This document shows, one piece after another, positions 5,434-13,003 of a stretch of 14,843 bases of DNA. The position numbers and the translations under genes are program-made. A model generated the notes under the pieces. The model had not been told where the DNA came from. It saw only the letters and a list, made by a program, of their open reading frames with translations, and ran no database searches. The stretch is from WYZ-LMO6 sp964509845 (GTDB taxonomy: Archaea > Hadarchaeota > Hadarchaeia > Hadarchaeales > WYZ-LMO6): contig CAZDZG010000026.1 in NCBI GenBank assembly GCA_964509845.1, positions 1 through 14,843 of the forward strand, written 5' to 3'. Within the stretch, counting starts at the first letter, position 1. Each line of letters begins with the position of its first letter.

Positions 5434-6423
5434 ATGAAGGAGAAAACGCTCGCCACGCTGGTTCTGGTCCTCCTCGCCCTTTCGCTCTCCTCCTACGCCG
5501 GTTACCGGCTGGGATACGAGGCCGGAAGGGGGAGCGTGACCACGGTGAGGATGGGGTACCTGGTGGGGGACATCCACCAAATAAGCTGCTTTGTGGGGAG
5601 GGAGCTGGAGCTCTTCGAGGAGGAGGCGGGAAGCGGGTACCGCTTCAGGTACCTGGAGTACGTCAACGGACCGGCGCAGATGAACGAGTTCATGGCCGGC
5701 GGGCTGGACGCCGGGTACGTGGGAGTGGTCCCGGCCCTCATAGCCCTCTCCCAGGGAGCCGATTTGAAGATCGTGGCCTCCGCCAACCTGGAGGGCTCTG
5801 CCCTGGTGGCCAGGAAGGGAATAGAGAACGTGTGGGGCCTCAACGGGAAGAGGGTGGGAACCCCCGGCCTGGGCACCATCCAGGATGCCCTGCTCTCCAT
5901 GATAGAGAACCAAACGGGTATCACCGTCGAACATGTACACTACGCCGGACCCTCCACCCTTCCCCTGGCGCTGGAGAAGGGGGAGATTGACGGCTACATA
6001 GCCTGGGAGCCCTTCTGCGCGGAGGCCGTGGTGAAGGGGACCGGACAGGTGGTTTACACCTCCCACGACATCCTGCCCAATCACCAGTGCTGTGTCTTTT
6101 ACGTCTCGGGCAGGCTCCTCAGGAAGGACAGGAGGCTGGCCCTCTCGCTGGTTAGGGCCCATCTGAGGGCCATGCGGGTGGTGGAGGAGAACGAGAACCT
6201 GGCCATGCAGATCTTCTTCTCCCGAACCGGGAAGTCCATGGGTGTCATCCAAGAGTCCTGGAAGAGGATGGTCTGGGACCCCACACCCAACGAGGAGAGC
6301 ATCCTGACCTTCGCTAGGCTCCTGATTCAGGCGGGCAAGATCACGGGCGTGGAGAACGTGGAAGCCTTCGTGAGGAAAGCCCTCGACCTCACCCTTTTAG
6401 AGGAAGCACGGCATAAGGTCTAG
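5434..6423 (+). CDS. NitT/TauT-family ABC transporter substrate-binding protein
   Basis: A 329-residue extracytoplasmic binding protein of the SsuA/ThiY/NMT1 fold, which captures a small solute for the permease encoded next. Residues 1-27 form a basic start plus a hydrophobic helix that is either a signal peptide or a membrane anchor. No lipobox cysteine is present, so it is probably tethered by the uncleaved helix. Typical motifs are GPAQMNEFMAGGLDAGYVG (79-97), KRVGTPGLGTIQDALL (139-154) and LEKGEIDGYIAWEPFCAE (180-197). Cysteines at 52, 195, 219 and 220 include an adjacent pair. Sulfonate, taurine, nitrate, thiamine-precursor or other ligands cannot be told apart here. The ATG at 5434 is supported by the TATA spacing; the stop abuts the permease ATG directly. 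Confidence 0.88.
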   Translation: MKEKTLATLVLVLLALSLSSYAGYRLGYEAGRGSVTTVRMGYLVGDIHQISCFVGRELELFEEEAGSGYRFRYLEYVNGPAQMNEFMAGGLDAGYVGVVPALIALSQGADLKIVASANLEGSALVARKGIENVWGLNGKRVGTPGLGTIQDALLSMIENQTGITVEHVHYAGPSTLPLALEKGEIDGYIAWEPFCAEAVVKGTGQVVYTSHDILPNHQCCVFYVSGRLLRKDRRLALSLVRAHLRAMRVVEENENLAMQIFFSRTGKSMGVIQESWKRMVWDPTPNEESILTFARLLIQAGKITGVENVEAFVRKALDLTLLEEARHKV

Positions 6424-7200
6424 ATGGTAAGCTTTTCCCGGGAACCTTTTCATGCTTCCCTCCTCCTGCTGGGGGTGCTGCTCCTGTGGGAGGCCCTCTC
6501 CAGGGCGTTGCACTCCGCCTTCTTCCCCGGGGTGGGGGAGGTGCTCGGCTCCCTCTGGACCCTGCTGATCAAGGGGGACGTGGAGGGGATAAGGCTGCAC
6601 GAGCACGCCCTGCACAGCCTCCTGAGGGTGCTGGGGGGCTTCTCCCTGGCCTGCCTCACCGCCATACCCCTGGGGATCCTGATGGGGCTGAGGGAGGGAG
6701 CCTACCGCCTCTCCAAGCCCGTCCTGGAGCCCGTGCGCTTCATCCCTCCCCTGGCCTGGATTCCTCTGGTGATCCTCCTCCTGTCCGGCTACTGGCGCTA
6801 CCTCTTCGTGATCTGGCTGGGGGCCTTCTTTCCCATCCTACTCAACACCATAAACGGAGTCAAGAGGACCAGTCCCACGCTGGTGGAGGTTTCCAGGAGC
6901 TTCGGGGCCAGTAAGGGGACCACGGTGAAGAAGGTGGTGATACCCAGCGCCCTCCCCGAGATCACCGCCGGAATGAGGGTGGGGCTGGGGGTGGGATGGA
7001 TGTGCATCGTGGCGGCGGAGATGATAGGAGGGGAAAGGGTGGGTCTGGGCAGGCTCATCCTGAAGTACTCGGAACTCCTGAGGGTGGACATGGTGGTGGC
7101 GGGGATGGTGGCCATAGGGGTGGTGGGGCTGCTGATGAACGAGGTGCTGCTGAGGATGGAGAAGCGTCTGTTCGTATGGAGGAAGGAGGTCTCCCTCTGA
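6424..7200 (+). CDS. NitT/TauT-family ABC transporter permease
   Basis: A 258-residue integral membrane protein with about six hydrophobic segments (roughly 11-29, 66-88, 106-122, 126-143, 183-202 and 223-242). It forms the channel of the importer, probably as a homodimer. The cytoplasmic coupling loop, the EAA-type motif that contacts the ATPase, is seen at about 155-180 (EVSRSFGASKG then VVIPSALPEI). The FFPGVGEV near 33-40 is also usual for SsuC/TauC-type permeases. ATG at 6424 follows the stop codon of the binding-protein gene without a gap, and an AAGGT just upstream may help initiation. The ATPase gene starts 9 nt after its stop. The family does not reveal the solute. Confidence 0.9.
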   Translation: MVSFSREPFHASLLLLGVLLLWEALSRALHSAFFPGVGEVLGSLWTLLIKGDVEGIRLHEHALHSLLRVLGGFSLACLTAIPLGILMGLREGAYRLSKPVLEPVRFIPPLAWIPLVILLLSGYWRYLFVIWLGAFFPILLNTINGVKRTSPTLVEVSRSFGASKGTTVKKVVIPSALPEITAGMRVGLGVGWMCIVAAEMIGGERVGLGRLILKYSELLRVDMVVAGMVAIGVVGLLMNEVLLRMEKRLFVWRKEVSL

Positions 7201-7209
7201 GGTGAGCCC

Positions 7210-7968
7210 TTGCCCGCCAGCATCAAGGTGAAAGTGGAGAACCTGCACAAGCACTTCCTCACCCGAGAGGGAAGGTTGGAGGTCCTGAAGGGGATCTCCT
7301 TTGAGGTGAAGACGGGGGAATTCGTCTCGGTGGTAGGGCCCTCCGGGTGCGGGAAAACCACCCTCCTAAGGGTGGTGGGAGGACTGGAGAGCCCCAGCTC
7401 GGGCAGGGTCACCATAGACGGGAAAAGCCCCGATCCCTCCCTTCACCGCCTGGGCTTCGTTTTCCAGGAGGACTCCCTCTTCCCCTGGAGGACCGTTTGG
7501 GAGAACGTGAGGTTCGGGAGGGAGGTGAGGGGGATGGAGGGGGAGGAGGTGGTGAGGGAGCTGCTGGAGAGGATGGGCCTGAGGGGCTTCGAGCACTGCT
7601 ATCCCCACCAGCTCTCGGGGGGAATGAAGCAGAGGGTGGCCATAGCCAGGGCCCTGGCCGTGGACCCGGACCTCCTCCTCATGGACGAGCCCTTCGCCAA
7701 CCTGGACGCCCAGACCAGGTGGATCCTCCACCAGGATCTGACCAGGATCTGGGAGGAGGTCAGGAAAACCATCCTCTTCGTCACCCATAACGTGGAGGAG
7801 GCCGTCTACCTTTCCGACAGGGTCCTGGTGCTCACCGTCAGGCCCGCCAGGGTGAAAAAGGTGCTAAGGGTGGGGCTCCCCAGACCCAGGGACAAGCTGA
7901 GCATGAGGCTGGTCAGGCTCAGGAGGAGGGTGGTGGAGCTGCTCAGGGAGGAGATACCCTACCTCTGA
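7210..7968 (+). CDS. NitT/TauT-family ABC transporter ATPase
   Basis: A 252-residue ATPase energising the importer encoded upstream. It has Walker A GPSGCGKTT (43-51), Q-loop Gln86 in FVFQEDSLFPWRTV, signature LSGGMKQRVAIARALA (135-150), Walker B LLLMDEP (155-161), D-loop NLDAQTR and H-loop His193 in FVTHNVEEAVYLSDR. The Q-loop context and the C-terminal YLSDRVLVLTVRPARV are characteristic of SsuB/TauB/NrtD-type subunits. The start is TTG at 7210, with GGTGAG (7201-7206) immediately upstream as Shine-Dalgarno. An internal GTG at 7228 would remove residues before the first beta strand and has no better site. The end overlaps the convergent symporter gene by 10 nt. Confidence 0.92.
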   Translation: MPASIKVKVENLHKHFLTREGRLEVLKGISFEVKTGEFVSVVGPSGCGKTTLLRVVGGLESPSSGRVTIDGKSPDPSLHRLGFVFQEDSLFPWRTVWENVRFGREVRGMEGEEVVRELLERMGLRGFEHCYPHQLSGGMKQRVAIARALAVDPDLLLMDEPFANLDAQTRWILHQDLTRIWEEVRKTILFVTHNVEEAVYLSDRVLVLTVRPARVKKVLRVGLPRPRDKLSMRLVRLRRRVVELLREEIPYL

Positions 7969-9299
7969 GAGCGCCAGAGGCCCATCCTCTTCCACAACAG
8001 GAAGAAGAGGAGGAGGAAAAGGAAGAGGCAGGCGAGGGTGAGGGAGTAGAGAAGCGGGGCCCGCTCCGAGCCGTAGCCCCTGAGGGGAAGGAAGAGGAGG
8101 CCGTAGAGGGGGAGGATGAGGAGGAACATCAGGGGCATCCCCCTCACGTAATCCTCCACCGCAGGGGTCCGGAGTTCCGGATCCACCACCCTGCAGAGGG
8201 CTATGCCCGAGTCCATTGTCCCGGTGAGGGTGCCGTAGGTCACCAGCGTCCTCTCGAACCGGTAGTTCCTCCAGACCCTGCTGGGGAGCCAGAGGAAAGC
8301 CAGGACCGTGACCACCCCGCCCGCCAGGGAGAGGAGGAAGAGGGGGAGGGCATAGGCTCTGAGGGCGGGGAGGGAGATGGCGGCCACGGAGGCGGCCACG
8401 GCGTAGTCCACGCAGATCCCGGCCAGGTGCTTCTGGACTCCCGGGGAGATCAGGAAATCCGTCCCCGTCCTCTCCATGATCCTCCTCACCACCATCCCCA
8501 CCACCACCGTTATCACGAACATGGCCCCCCAGGCCGTGTCCGAGCCCAGGGAGAGGAGCCTGGTCACCAGGTAGGCCAGGGCGTAGACCAGGCCGCAGAG
8601 GGCCGCCTGCAGGCTCAGGGTGTCCACCGCCTCGGAGGAGGAGACCTCCTCTCCAAGGGGCCTCCTCCTTTCCCTGGGTAGGATTCCCGTCCAAACCTCC
8701 CTCGGAACCCTGCGAAGGTCCCCGAGGAGGGCCGCCCTGCCCCTCCTCACCCCCACGTTGAGCCAAACCACTCCCACCCCATAGGCCCAGAGGAAGCCCA
8801 CCGCCCCGAAGATCAGGCCCACCTCCCCCCCGTGCGCGAACCCCCTCCCTTCCCAGGAGGACCCGAAGGAGAAAGCCTGCCCCGGCCCCGAGGCATATCC
8901 GATCGCCATCAGGGAACCGAAGTTGGGGAAAAGATCGGGGAAGAGGGTTCCCATGAGGAGGAAGGTCAGGGCGAAGCCCACCAGGAGCTGCAGGGCGAAC
9001 ACGAAGGACATCAGGATGCCCGTGCTGGCCGCCTGCCCGTAGCTCCTTCCCCTCGTCACCATCCCCAGGGCCAGGGCGGCGAAGGTGAGATTGAGGAGAT
9101 GGTAGATCAGGCCCTCCAGATGGTGAAAGGGGATTACGCCCAGGACCTGGGCCAGGAAGAATCCCAGAAACCCGGCCACCAGGGCGTTGGGCAGGAGGAG
9201 CCTCTGGAGGATCCGCACCTTTACCCGAAGGAAGGTGGCGACCAGCAAGAGCAGGCTTAGAAGGACGAAGTCGGAGACCAAGGACCAGCCCATCTCCAA
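7959..9299 (-). CDS. GltS-type sodium:glutamate (carboxylate) symporter
   Basis: A 446-residue membrane protein with two inverted halves of hydrophobic helices, resembling GltS sodium:glutamate symporters. The first half has GYASGPGQAFSFGSSWE (134-150) and the second YGTLTGTMDSGIALCRVVDPE (355-375). These paired glycine-rich re-entrant motifs form the ion and substrate site in this family. The linker (about 185-225) is charged and cytoplasmic. Glutamate is the family substrate, but other dicarboxylates are possible. Start choice: TTG at 9299 lies 25.5 nt from a TATA-like CTTAAAGA and fits the leaderless pattern; ATG at 9293 would shorten the protein by two residues. The gene diverges from a small regulator with 82 bp between starts, which suggests the regulator may control it. 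Confidence 0.85.
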   Translation of the reverse strand: MEMGWSLVSDFVLLSLLLLVATFLRVKVRILQRLLLPNALVAGFLGFFLAQVLGVIPFHHLEGLIYHLLNLTFAALALGMVTRGRSYGQAASTGILMSFVFALQLLVGFALTFLLMGTLFPDLFPNFGSLMAIGYASGPGQAFSFGSSWEGRGFAHGGEVGLIFGAVGFLWAYGVGVVWLNVGVRRGRAALLGDLRRVPREVWTGILPRERRRPLGEEVSSSEAVDTLSLQAALCGLVYALAYLVTRLLSLGSDTAWGAMFVITVVVGMVVRRIMERTGTDFLISPGVQKHLAGICVDYAVAASVAAISLPALRAYALPLFLLSLAGGVVTVLAFLWLPSRVWRNYRFERTLVTYGTLTGTMDSGIALCRVVDPELRTPAVEDYVRGMPLMFLLILPLYGLLFLPLRGYGSERAPLLYSLTLACLFLFLLLFFLLWKRMGLWRSQR

Positions 9300-9320
9300 G
9301 CTCCCACCCCTGAGATTCCT

Positions 9321-9328
9321 TCTTTAAG
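9321..9328 (-). promoter_or_regulatory. TATA box of the GltS-type symporter gene
   Basis: The minus strand reads CTTAAAGA, centred 25.5 nt upstream of the TTG start at 9299. It differs by one base from the CTTAAATA box used twice elsewhere in the window. The spacing supports the TTG start and a leaderless mRNA. Confidence 0.6.
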
Positions 9329-9350
9329 ATGGTAATGCCCTTTAGTAATG

Positions 9351-9358
9351 TTTTTTAT
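9351..9358 (+). promoter_or_regulatory. TATA-like element of the HTH regulator gene
   Basis: TTTTTTAT is centred 27.5 nt upstream of the ATG at 9382, so a transcript would begin at the start codon. It is less canonical than the other boxes. A GAGG at 9367-9370 lies too far from the ATG for a good Shine-Dalgarno. Confidence 0.5.
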
Positions 9359-9381
9359 GGACAAAGAGGAAAAAACTTTGA

Positions 9382-9933
9382 ATGCCGCTGCAGAAGTGGG
9401 AGGAGGTGCTCAACTCCGCCCTGGACTCGGACGAGAAGTTCAGGGAAACCCTGAAAAGGGTGCTGAGGGAGCACCACCTAGACATAAAGGAGTTCAGCAA
9501 GCTCTCGGGAGTCTCGGAGAGTTCCCTCTACAAGATCCTCTCGGGACACAGGGCCAACCCCAGGCTCTCCACCCTCAGGGACATCCTGCGAGCCCTTCGA
9601 AACCTGGAGGGCCCGAAGGAGGGGGAGCCCTTCATCGCGGTGATCGCCTCACGCCCCTCTCTGGACTCCCTCAGCACCTCCCACGTGACGGTGGGGAGGC
9701 TCAAGATACGGATAAAGGGATATGGGGCCGCCAGCATCGAGGACGCCATCGTGGCCGCCCTGAACGCCGAGCAGGAGGGGGCTAAGGCCATCGTCTGCGG
9801 GCCCGTGGTGGCCACCATCCTCGAGAAGATCGTCAAGGTGCCCATCTCCTCCTGCCCCGTCTCTCTCTGCAACCAGCCCCTGCTGGAAGCCGCCAAAAAC
9901 GCCGCCAAGAAAATTGCGGAGGAAGGTTTGTGA
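9382..9933 (+). CDS. HTH transcriptional regulator with a PrpR-N-like ligand domain
   Basis: A 183-residue probable DNA-binding protein. Residues 33-75 form an XRE-type helix-turn-helix (LDIKEFSKLSGVSESSLYKI, then SGHRANPRLSTLRDILRAL). Residues 83-183 are an alpha/beta domain with IAVIASRPSLDSL, an alanine-rich helix, and GAKAIVCGPVVATILEKIV followed by VPISSCPVSLCN. This resembles the PrpR N-terminal (sensor) fold, where an 'is this site available' loop (here CGPVV) binds a small ligand; that link is from pattern only. Two cysteines (158, 163) in the CPVSLC segment could sense redox state or metal. It is divergent from the GltS-type symporter and upstream of the first SCP2 gene, which has its own TATA box. 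It may control either neighbour. Confidence 0.75.
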   Translation: MPLQKWEEVLNSALDSDEKFRETLKRVLREHHLDIKEFSKLSGVSESSLYKILSGHRANPRLSTLRDILRALRNLEGPKEGEPFIAVIASRPSLDSLSTSHVTVGRLKIRIKGYGAASIEDAIVAALNAEQEGAKAIVCGPVVATILEKIVKVPISSCPVSLCNQPLLEAAKNAAKKIAEEGL

Positions 9934-9963
9934 CAGAAGGGGTGGGCTTAGGCCAACGGTAGG

Positions 9964-9971
9964 ATTAAATA
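9964..9971 (+). promoter_or_regulatory. TATA box of the first SCP2-like gene
   Basis: ATTAAATA is centred 25.5 nt upstream of the ATG at 9993, preceded by a purine-rich GGTAGG. No Shine-Dalgarno is seen before the ATG, so the mRNA is probably leaderless and made independently of the regulator gene that ends at 9933. Confidence 0.68.
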
Positions 9972-9992
9972 CGGTCTCTTCCTCACATATCG

Positions 9993-10439
9993 ATGTCAGG
10001 GGTAGAATCCGAACTCTTTTTGGCCGGCATACGCAGCTTCCTGAACGTCCTCCTGAGCAACGTGGAAGCTGATCCCCAGTTCCACGAAAAGACCAAGGGA
10101 AAGGACTTCTCCCTCTGCAACGTGATAAGGGTTCCCCCCTCCTTCAGGGAAAAGGGCATCGAGGACGCCTACCTTCGTCTTCGCCTCTCCGAGGGAAAGG
10201 TGGAGGCGGAGGTGACCACCTCCCCCCCGCAGGCCGACGTGGTCCTGGAGGGGGACTGGGATACCTGGAAGAGGGTGATCTCCGGCCAGGAGGAGCTTTC
10301 GAACGCGGTGGTGGAGGGAAGGCTGCAGGTCACCCGGGGTGCCGAGAAGATGGACTTCGACCTCATCTCGCTGGTCGCCAACGCCCTCACGCGTTCCACC
10401 GTTCCCCTCGACGTCTTCAAGCTAATAGAGCCCGCCTGA
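9993..10439 (+). CDS. SCP2-like (sterol carrier/lipid-binding) protein 1
   Basis: A 148-residue soluble protein with an SCP2-type domain, a fold with a hydrophobic tunnel that binds acyl chains, acyl-CoAs or other lipids. The best signature is ADVVLEGDWDTWKRVISGQE (81-100) followed by ELSNAVVEGRLQVTRG (101-116), the usual 'polar strand, W-K, I-x-G, small loop, G-x-L-x-v-x-G' pattern. Alternating strands around 60-77 fit the beta sheet. The N-terminal 30 residues are helical and the C-terminal part is a long helix. ATG at 9993 is supported by the TATA spacing. It converges on the AOR gene, with a single base between stop codons. It differs clearly from the other SCP2-like proteins here, so it is not a recent duplicate. 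Confidence 0.75.
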   Translation: MSGVESELFLAGIRSFLNVLLSNVEADPQFHEKTKGKDFSLCNVIRVPPSFREKGIEDAYLRLRLSEGKVEAEVTTSPPQADVVLEGDWDTWKRVISGQEELSNAVVEGRLQVTRGAEKMDFDLISLVANALTRSTVPLDVFKLIEPA

Positions 10440-10440
10440 G

Positions 10441-12384
10441 CTACGAGCCTGGAAGTCTGAAGCCCTCTCCCTCCAGCCCCAGCTCCCGAAGCTTTTCCGG
10501 GGTGGGGAGGCCCGTGCTCTCGTCCCAGCCCCTTTCCCGGTAATAATCGGACAGAAACCGGTTCAGGTCCTCCTCCGAAAGGGCCACCTCCCCGTAATAA
10601 TCCCTCAGGACCACTTCCCCCTCCGGCGTTCGCCTGGGAAGGAGCCAGATCCTGGAGCAGCGGTAGTCCTCTTTGGTCAGACCCTCCTCCGCACCCAGCA
10701 TCTTCCAGTAGGTGAAGATCCTCTCCCCCGCCTTCCTGAGCTCCACCGCCCCCACCTCCCTCCCGGTCACCAGGGAATAGAGTTCCGCCGCCTGCCTTAG
10801 GTTGAGGTACCTCAGGCCCAGGAAGCCCCAAAGGGCGTGCACGATGCAGGTGCCGAGGCTGTTGTATACCGCCATCCTGTCCTCCGCGTACCTGGCATAC
10901 CTGCCGGGATTGAAGCCCGTGGGGCCGCTGAAGATCCTGTCCAGCTCCGCCTGGGACAGACCCATGTCCCCGGCATCCACTTCCCTCAGCACCCGAAGGT
11001 CCATCATGGGCACGGTGTAGAGGGACTGGGTGCCCCCGTGGTGGGGCCTGGGCGAGGTGAGGTGGGAGAAGGCCTGGGGGTGAAGCCTGGTGAACCTGGC
11101 GTCCTGGATGGCGTCCGCCCCCCTGAAAAGGCCCGTCCCCTCCTCGAAGTCCTCCGGATCCAGCCCAAGCTTCTCGGCAGCCGGATACCAGCCATCCGAC
11201 AGAAAGCCTCCGAAACCCTCCCTCCCCGCGATCTGCCTGAAGAGGAGGAGGTAGGTCTCGAAGTTCCTCTCCAGTCTTTCCCCCAGCCTTCCCCTCCCGG
11301 AGGCCCTGGTGACCCAGTTCACCAGCTGGCTGGTGGTGAAGTAGCACATCCCCTCTCGATTGCAGAGGTCCAGCAGGGCCACGGCATCCCTGGGGTCCTC
11401 CAGCTCCAGCCTCTGCCCCACCCTGGCGGGAAGCATGTAGGATCCGGTATAGGTGGAAAGGCCCGCGTGCCTGCCCTCCCTGATTTGAAAATCCACCCTG
11501 CAGGCCATGGGGCATCCCCAGCAGGAGGAGTTCGCCCCTCCCTTGAACTCCAGCCATCTCTCCGGGCCGTAGAGCCTCTCCCACTTCCCGTACTCCCACA
11601 CCCCCTCCCTCACCAGCGGGGAGTGGGCGACCCAGCCGGCCATGATGCCCAGCACCCTCCACTGCGGCAGGAGGGGATTCCTCTCTATGTCCCTCCTCCA
11701 CTCCCTCACCACCTCCGAGAGCTCCCCCTCCCTGGCCACCTCCACCCTCCCCTCCCCCTTCACCACCACGGCCTTCAGGTTCTTGGAACCCATCACCGCC
11801 CCCACCCCGAACCTCCCCAGCGTGGCCACCCTGTCCACGATGGCCATGGCAAATCTCACCATCCTTTCCCCCGCTCTCCCTATCACCGCCACCCCGGCCC
11901 CCGGGTGCTCCCTGAGGAGGAGATCCGTGCTCTCGTACGTGTCCCTTCCCCAGAGGTGGGAGGCGTCCAGGAGCTCGGCCCTCCCATCCTCCACGCTCAG
12001 GTAAACGGGGTGGTCCGCCCTTCCCACCAGCACCACGTGGTCGTACCCAGCCCTCTTCAGCTGCACCCCCAGCCTTCCCCCGCAGACGGCCCCATCCACG
12101 AAGTGCCCTCCCCCCCTGGAGAAGAGGGGGGACTTGGTGGTGGCCACCAGCTTGGTGGCTCCGGGCACCTCCGTCCCCACCAGCGGTCCCGCCCCCAGCA
12201 CCAGCGGGTTCGCGGGGGAGAGGGGATCGGAAAGGGGTGTGGCCTCCCTCCTGTACAGCTTCAGGTTGATGCCCAGTCCCCCCAGGAACTTATCCACGAG
12301 CTCGGGAGGGAGGGGCTCCCTCTCGATTTCCCCCCGACTCAGATCCACCCTAAGGATCGAACCCGCATAACCGAAGTACCTCAA
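10441..12384 (-). CDS. Aldehyde:ferredoxin oxidoreductase (AOR) family tungstoenzyme
   Basis: A 647-residue cytoplasmic enzyme of the AOR family, which oxidises aldehydes to acids (or the reverse) with a tungsten bis-pterin and one 4Fe-4S cluster, using ferredoxin. The N-terminus GYAGSILRVDLSRGEI (5-20) and RFGVGAVMGSKNLKAVVVKG (191-210) are classic AOR segments. The cluster ligands are visible as CWGCPMAC (Cys288, Cys291, Cys295) with a distant Cys513 in SLGTCIVHALWG. Length is near the family norm, slightly long. It could be an AOR, FOR, GOR or WOR-type enzyme, or act on an unusual aldehyde; the substrate cannot be read. Start is TTG at 12384, 27.5 nt from the palindromic TATA box, which implies a leaderless message. 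Flanking SCP2-like genes suggest a hydrophobic substrate (inference). Confidence 0.93.
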   Translation of the reverse strand: MRYFGYAGSILRVDLSRGEIEREPLPPELVDKFLGGLGINLKLYRREATPLSDPLSPANPLVLGAGPLVGTEVPGATKLVATTKSPLFSRGGGHFVDGAVCGGRLGVQLKRAGYDHVVLVGRADHPVYLSVEDGRAELLDASHLWGRDTYESTDLLLREHPGAGVAVIGRAGERMVRFAMAIVDRVATLGRFGVGAVMGSKNLKAVVVKGEGRVEVAREGELSEVVREWRRDIERNPLLPQWRVLGIMAGWVAHSPLVREGVWEYGKWERLYGPERWLEFKGGANSSCWGCPMACRVDFQIREGRHAGLSTYTGSYMLPARVGQRLELEDPRDAVALLDLCNREGMCYFTTSQLVNWVTRASGRGRLGERLERNFETYLLLFRQIAGREGFGGFLSDGWYPAAEKLGLDPEDFEEGTGLFRGADAIQDARFTRLHPQAFSHLTSPRPHHGGTQSLYTVPMMDLRVLREVDAGDMGLSQAELDRIFSGPTGFNPGRYARYAEDRMAVYNSLGTCIVHALWGFLGLRYLNLRQAAELYSLVTGREVGAVELRKAGERIFTYWKMLGAEEGLTKEDYRCSRIWLLPRRTPEGEVVLRDYYGEVALSEEDLNRFLSDYYRERGWDESTGLPTPEKLRELGLEGEGFRLPGS

Positions 12385-12407
12385 CCTTCTATCCAGCCCC
12401 CAAAAGG

Positions 12408-12415
12408 TTATATAA
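12408..12415. promoter_or_regulatory. Palindromic TATA box shared by two divergent genes
   Basis: TTATATAA is a perfect palindrome, centred 27.5 nt from the AOR start (TTG, 12384, minus) and 24.5 nt from the SCP2-like gene start (GTG, 12436, plus). Purine-rich flanks on both sides (AAAAGG for plus, GGAATC for minus) could act as BREs. The 51-bp gap between the starts contains no other TATA-like element, so one box probably directs both leaderless transcripts. Confidence 0.75.
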
Positions 12416-12435
12416 GATTCCTTCCAGGGAAAAAG

Positions 12436-13002
12436 GTGGAAGAGGAACTCAGGAGGGCCGTGGACGAAGCCCTCCGGCTTCCGCTAGACCAGCTGAAGGA
12501 TAACCTCCCCTCCCTGCTGAAAGGGATAAAGGAGTTTGGGGTCTCCAAGCTCATGGAGCTGGTTCCCGATCTGGTGCCCAAGCTGGCCCAGAGGCTCAGG
12601 GAGGTGGACGCCACCAGGTTCGTCAAGGAGAACCCCGAGCTCTCGGCCAGCTTCATGGACCTCCTGTGGGAGGGGATAAGCGTGATGGTGGAGAAGAACC
12701 CCGACGTGAGGGAGGCCCTGGAGAGGCTGGGGGACCTTTCGGTCAACCTCGAGGCGCTAGACAGCCCCATGAGAGGGCACCTCAGGATAAGCGGTGGAAG
12801 GATCTCCGGCGGCTCCGGGCTGTTGGAGAAGGCCGACCTGACCGTGAGGGGCTACACCCAGGCCATGATCGAGGTGCTCCTGGGGGACCTCGATCCCACC
12901 GAGGCCTACTTCAAGCAGCTCCTGAGGCCGGACGGCAGCATCCCCCTGGCCATGAGGGTTTCCTCGGCCATGATGGAGATCTCCCAGCTCCTCAGGCCCT
13001 AG
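12436..13002 (+). CDS. SCP2-like protein 2 with a helical N-terminal extension
   Basis: A 188-residue soluble protein. Residues 1-98 are predicted helical and amphipathic (for example LDQLKDNLPSLLKGIKEF and LVPDLVPKLAQRLREV), with no recognised domain. Residues 99-188 look like an SCP2 domain: SVNLEALDSPMRGHLRISGG, then ADLTVRGYTQAMIEVLLGDL (133-152) and a C-terminal segment DGSIPLAMRVSSAMMEISQLL. The frame stays open far upstream through the antisense of the AOR gene, but the GTG at 12436 is the likely start because the shared TATA box is 24.5 nt before it. It is divergent from the AOR and convergent with the 490-residue gene (one base between stops). It may bring a lipid-like substrate to the AOR (inference). 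Confidence 0.75.
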   Translation: MEEELRRAVDEALRLPLDQLKDNLPSLLKGIKEFGVSKLMELVPDLVPKLAQRLREVDATRFVKENPELSASFMDLLWEGISVMVEKNPDVREALERLGDLSVNLEALDSPMRGHLRISGGRISGGSGLLEKADLTVRGYTQAMIEVLLGDLDPTEAYFKQLLRPDGSIPLAMRVSSAMMEISQLLRP

Positions 13003-13003
13003 C

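Noticed and set aside
5404..6252. Minus-strand frame opposite the substrate-binding protein
   Set aside because: Histidine/glycine/proline-rich shadow of a gene with strong family motifs and its own promoter.
7864..8766. Minus-strand frame within the GltS-type gene
   Set aside because: Gly/Pro-rich shadow in another frame of a gene with clear transporter motifs.
10169..11701. 510-codon minus-strand open frame overlapping AOR and SCP2-1
   Set aside because: It is a glycine-rich shadow frame of the AOR gene. It crosses the convergent gene boundary and has no recognisable domain.
10837..12435. Long + strand open frame running antisense to the AOR gene into the SCP2-like gene
   Set aside because: The AOR on the opposite strand has clear family motifs. 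The + frame before 12436 is proline/histidine-rich low-complexity translation, and the shared TATA box interrupts it.
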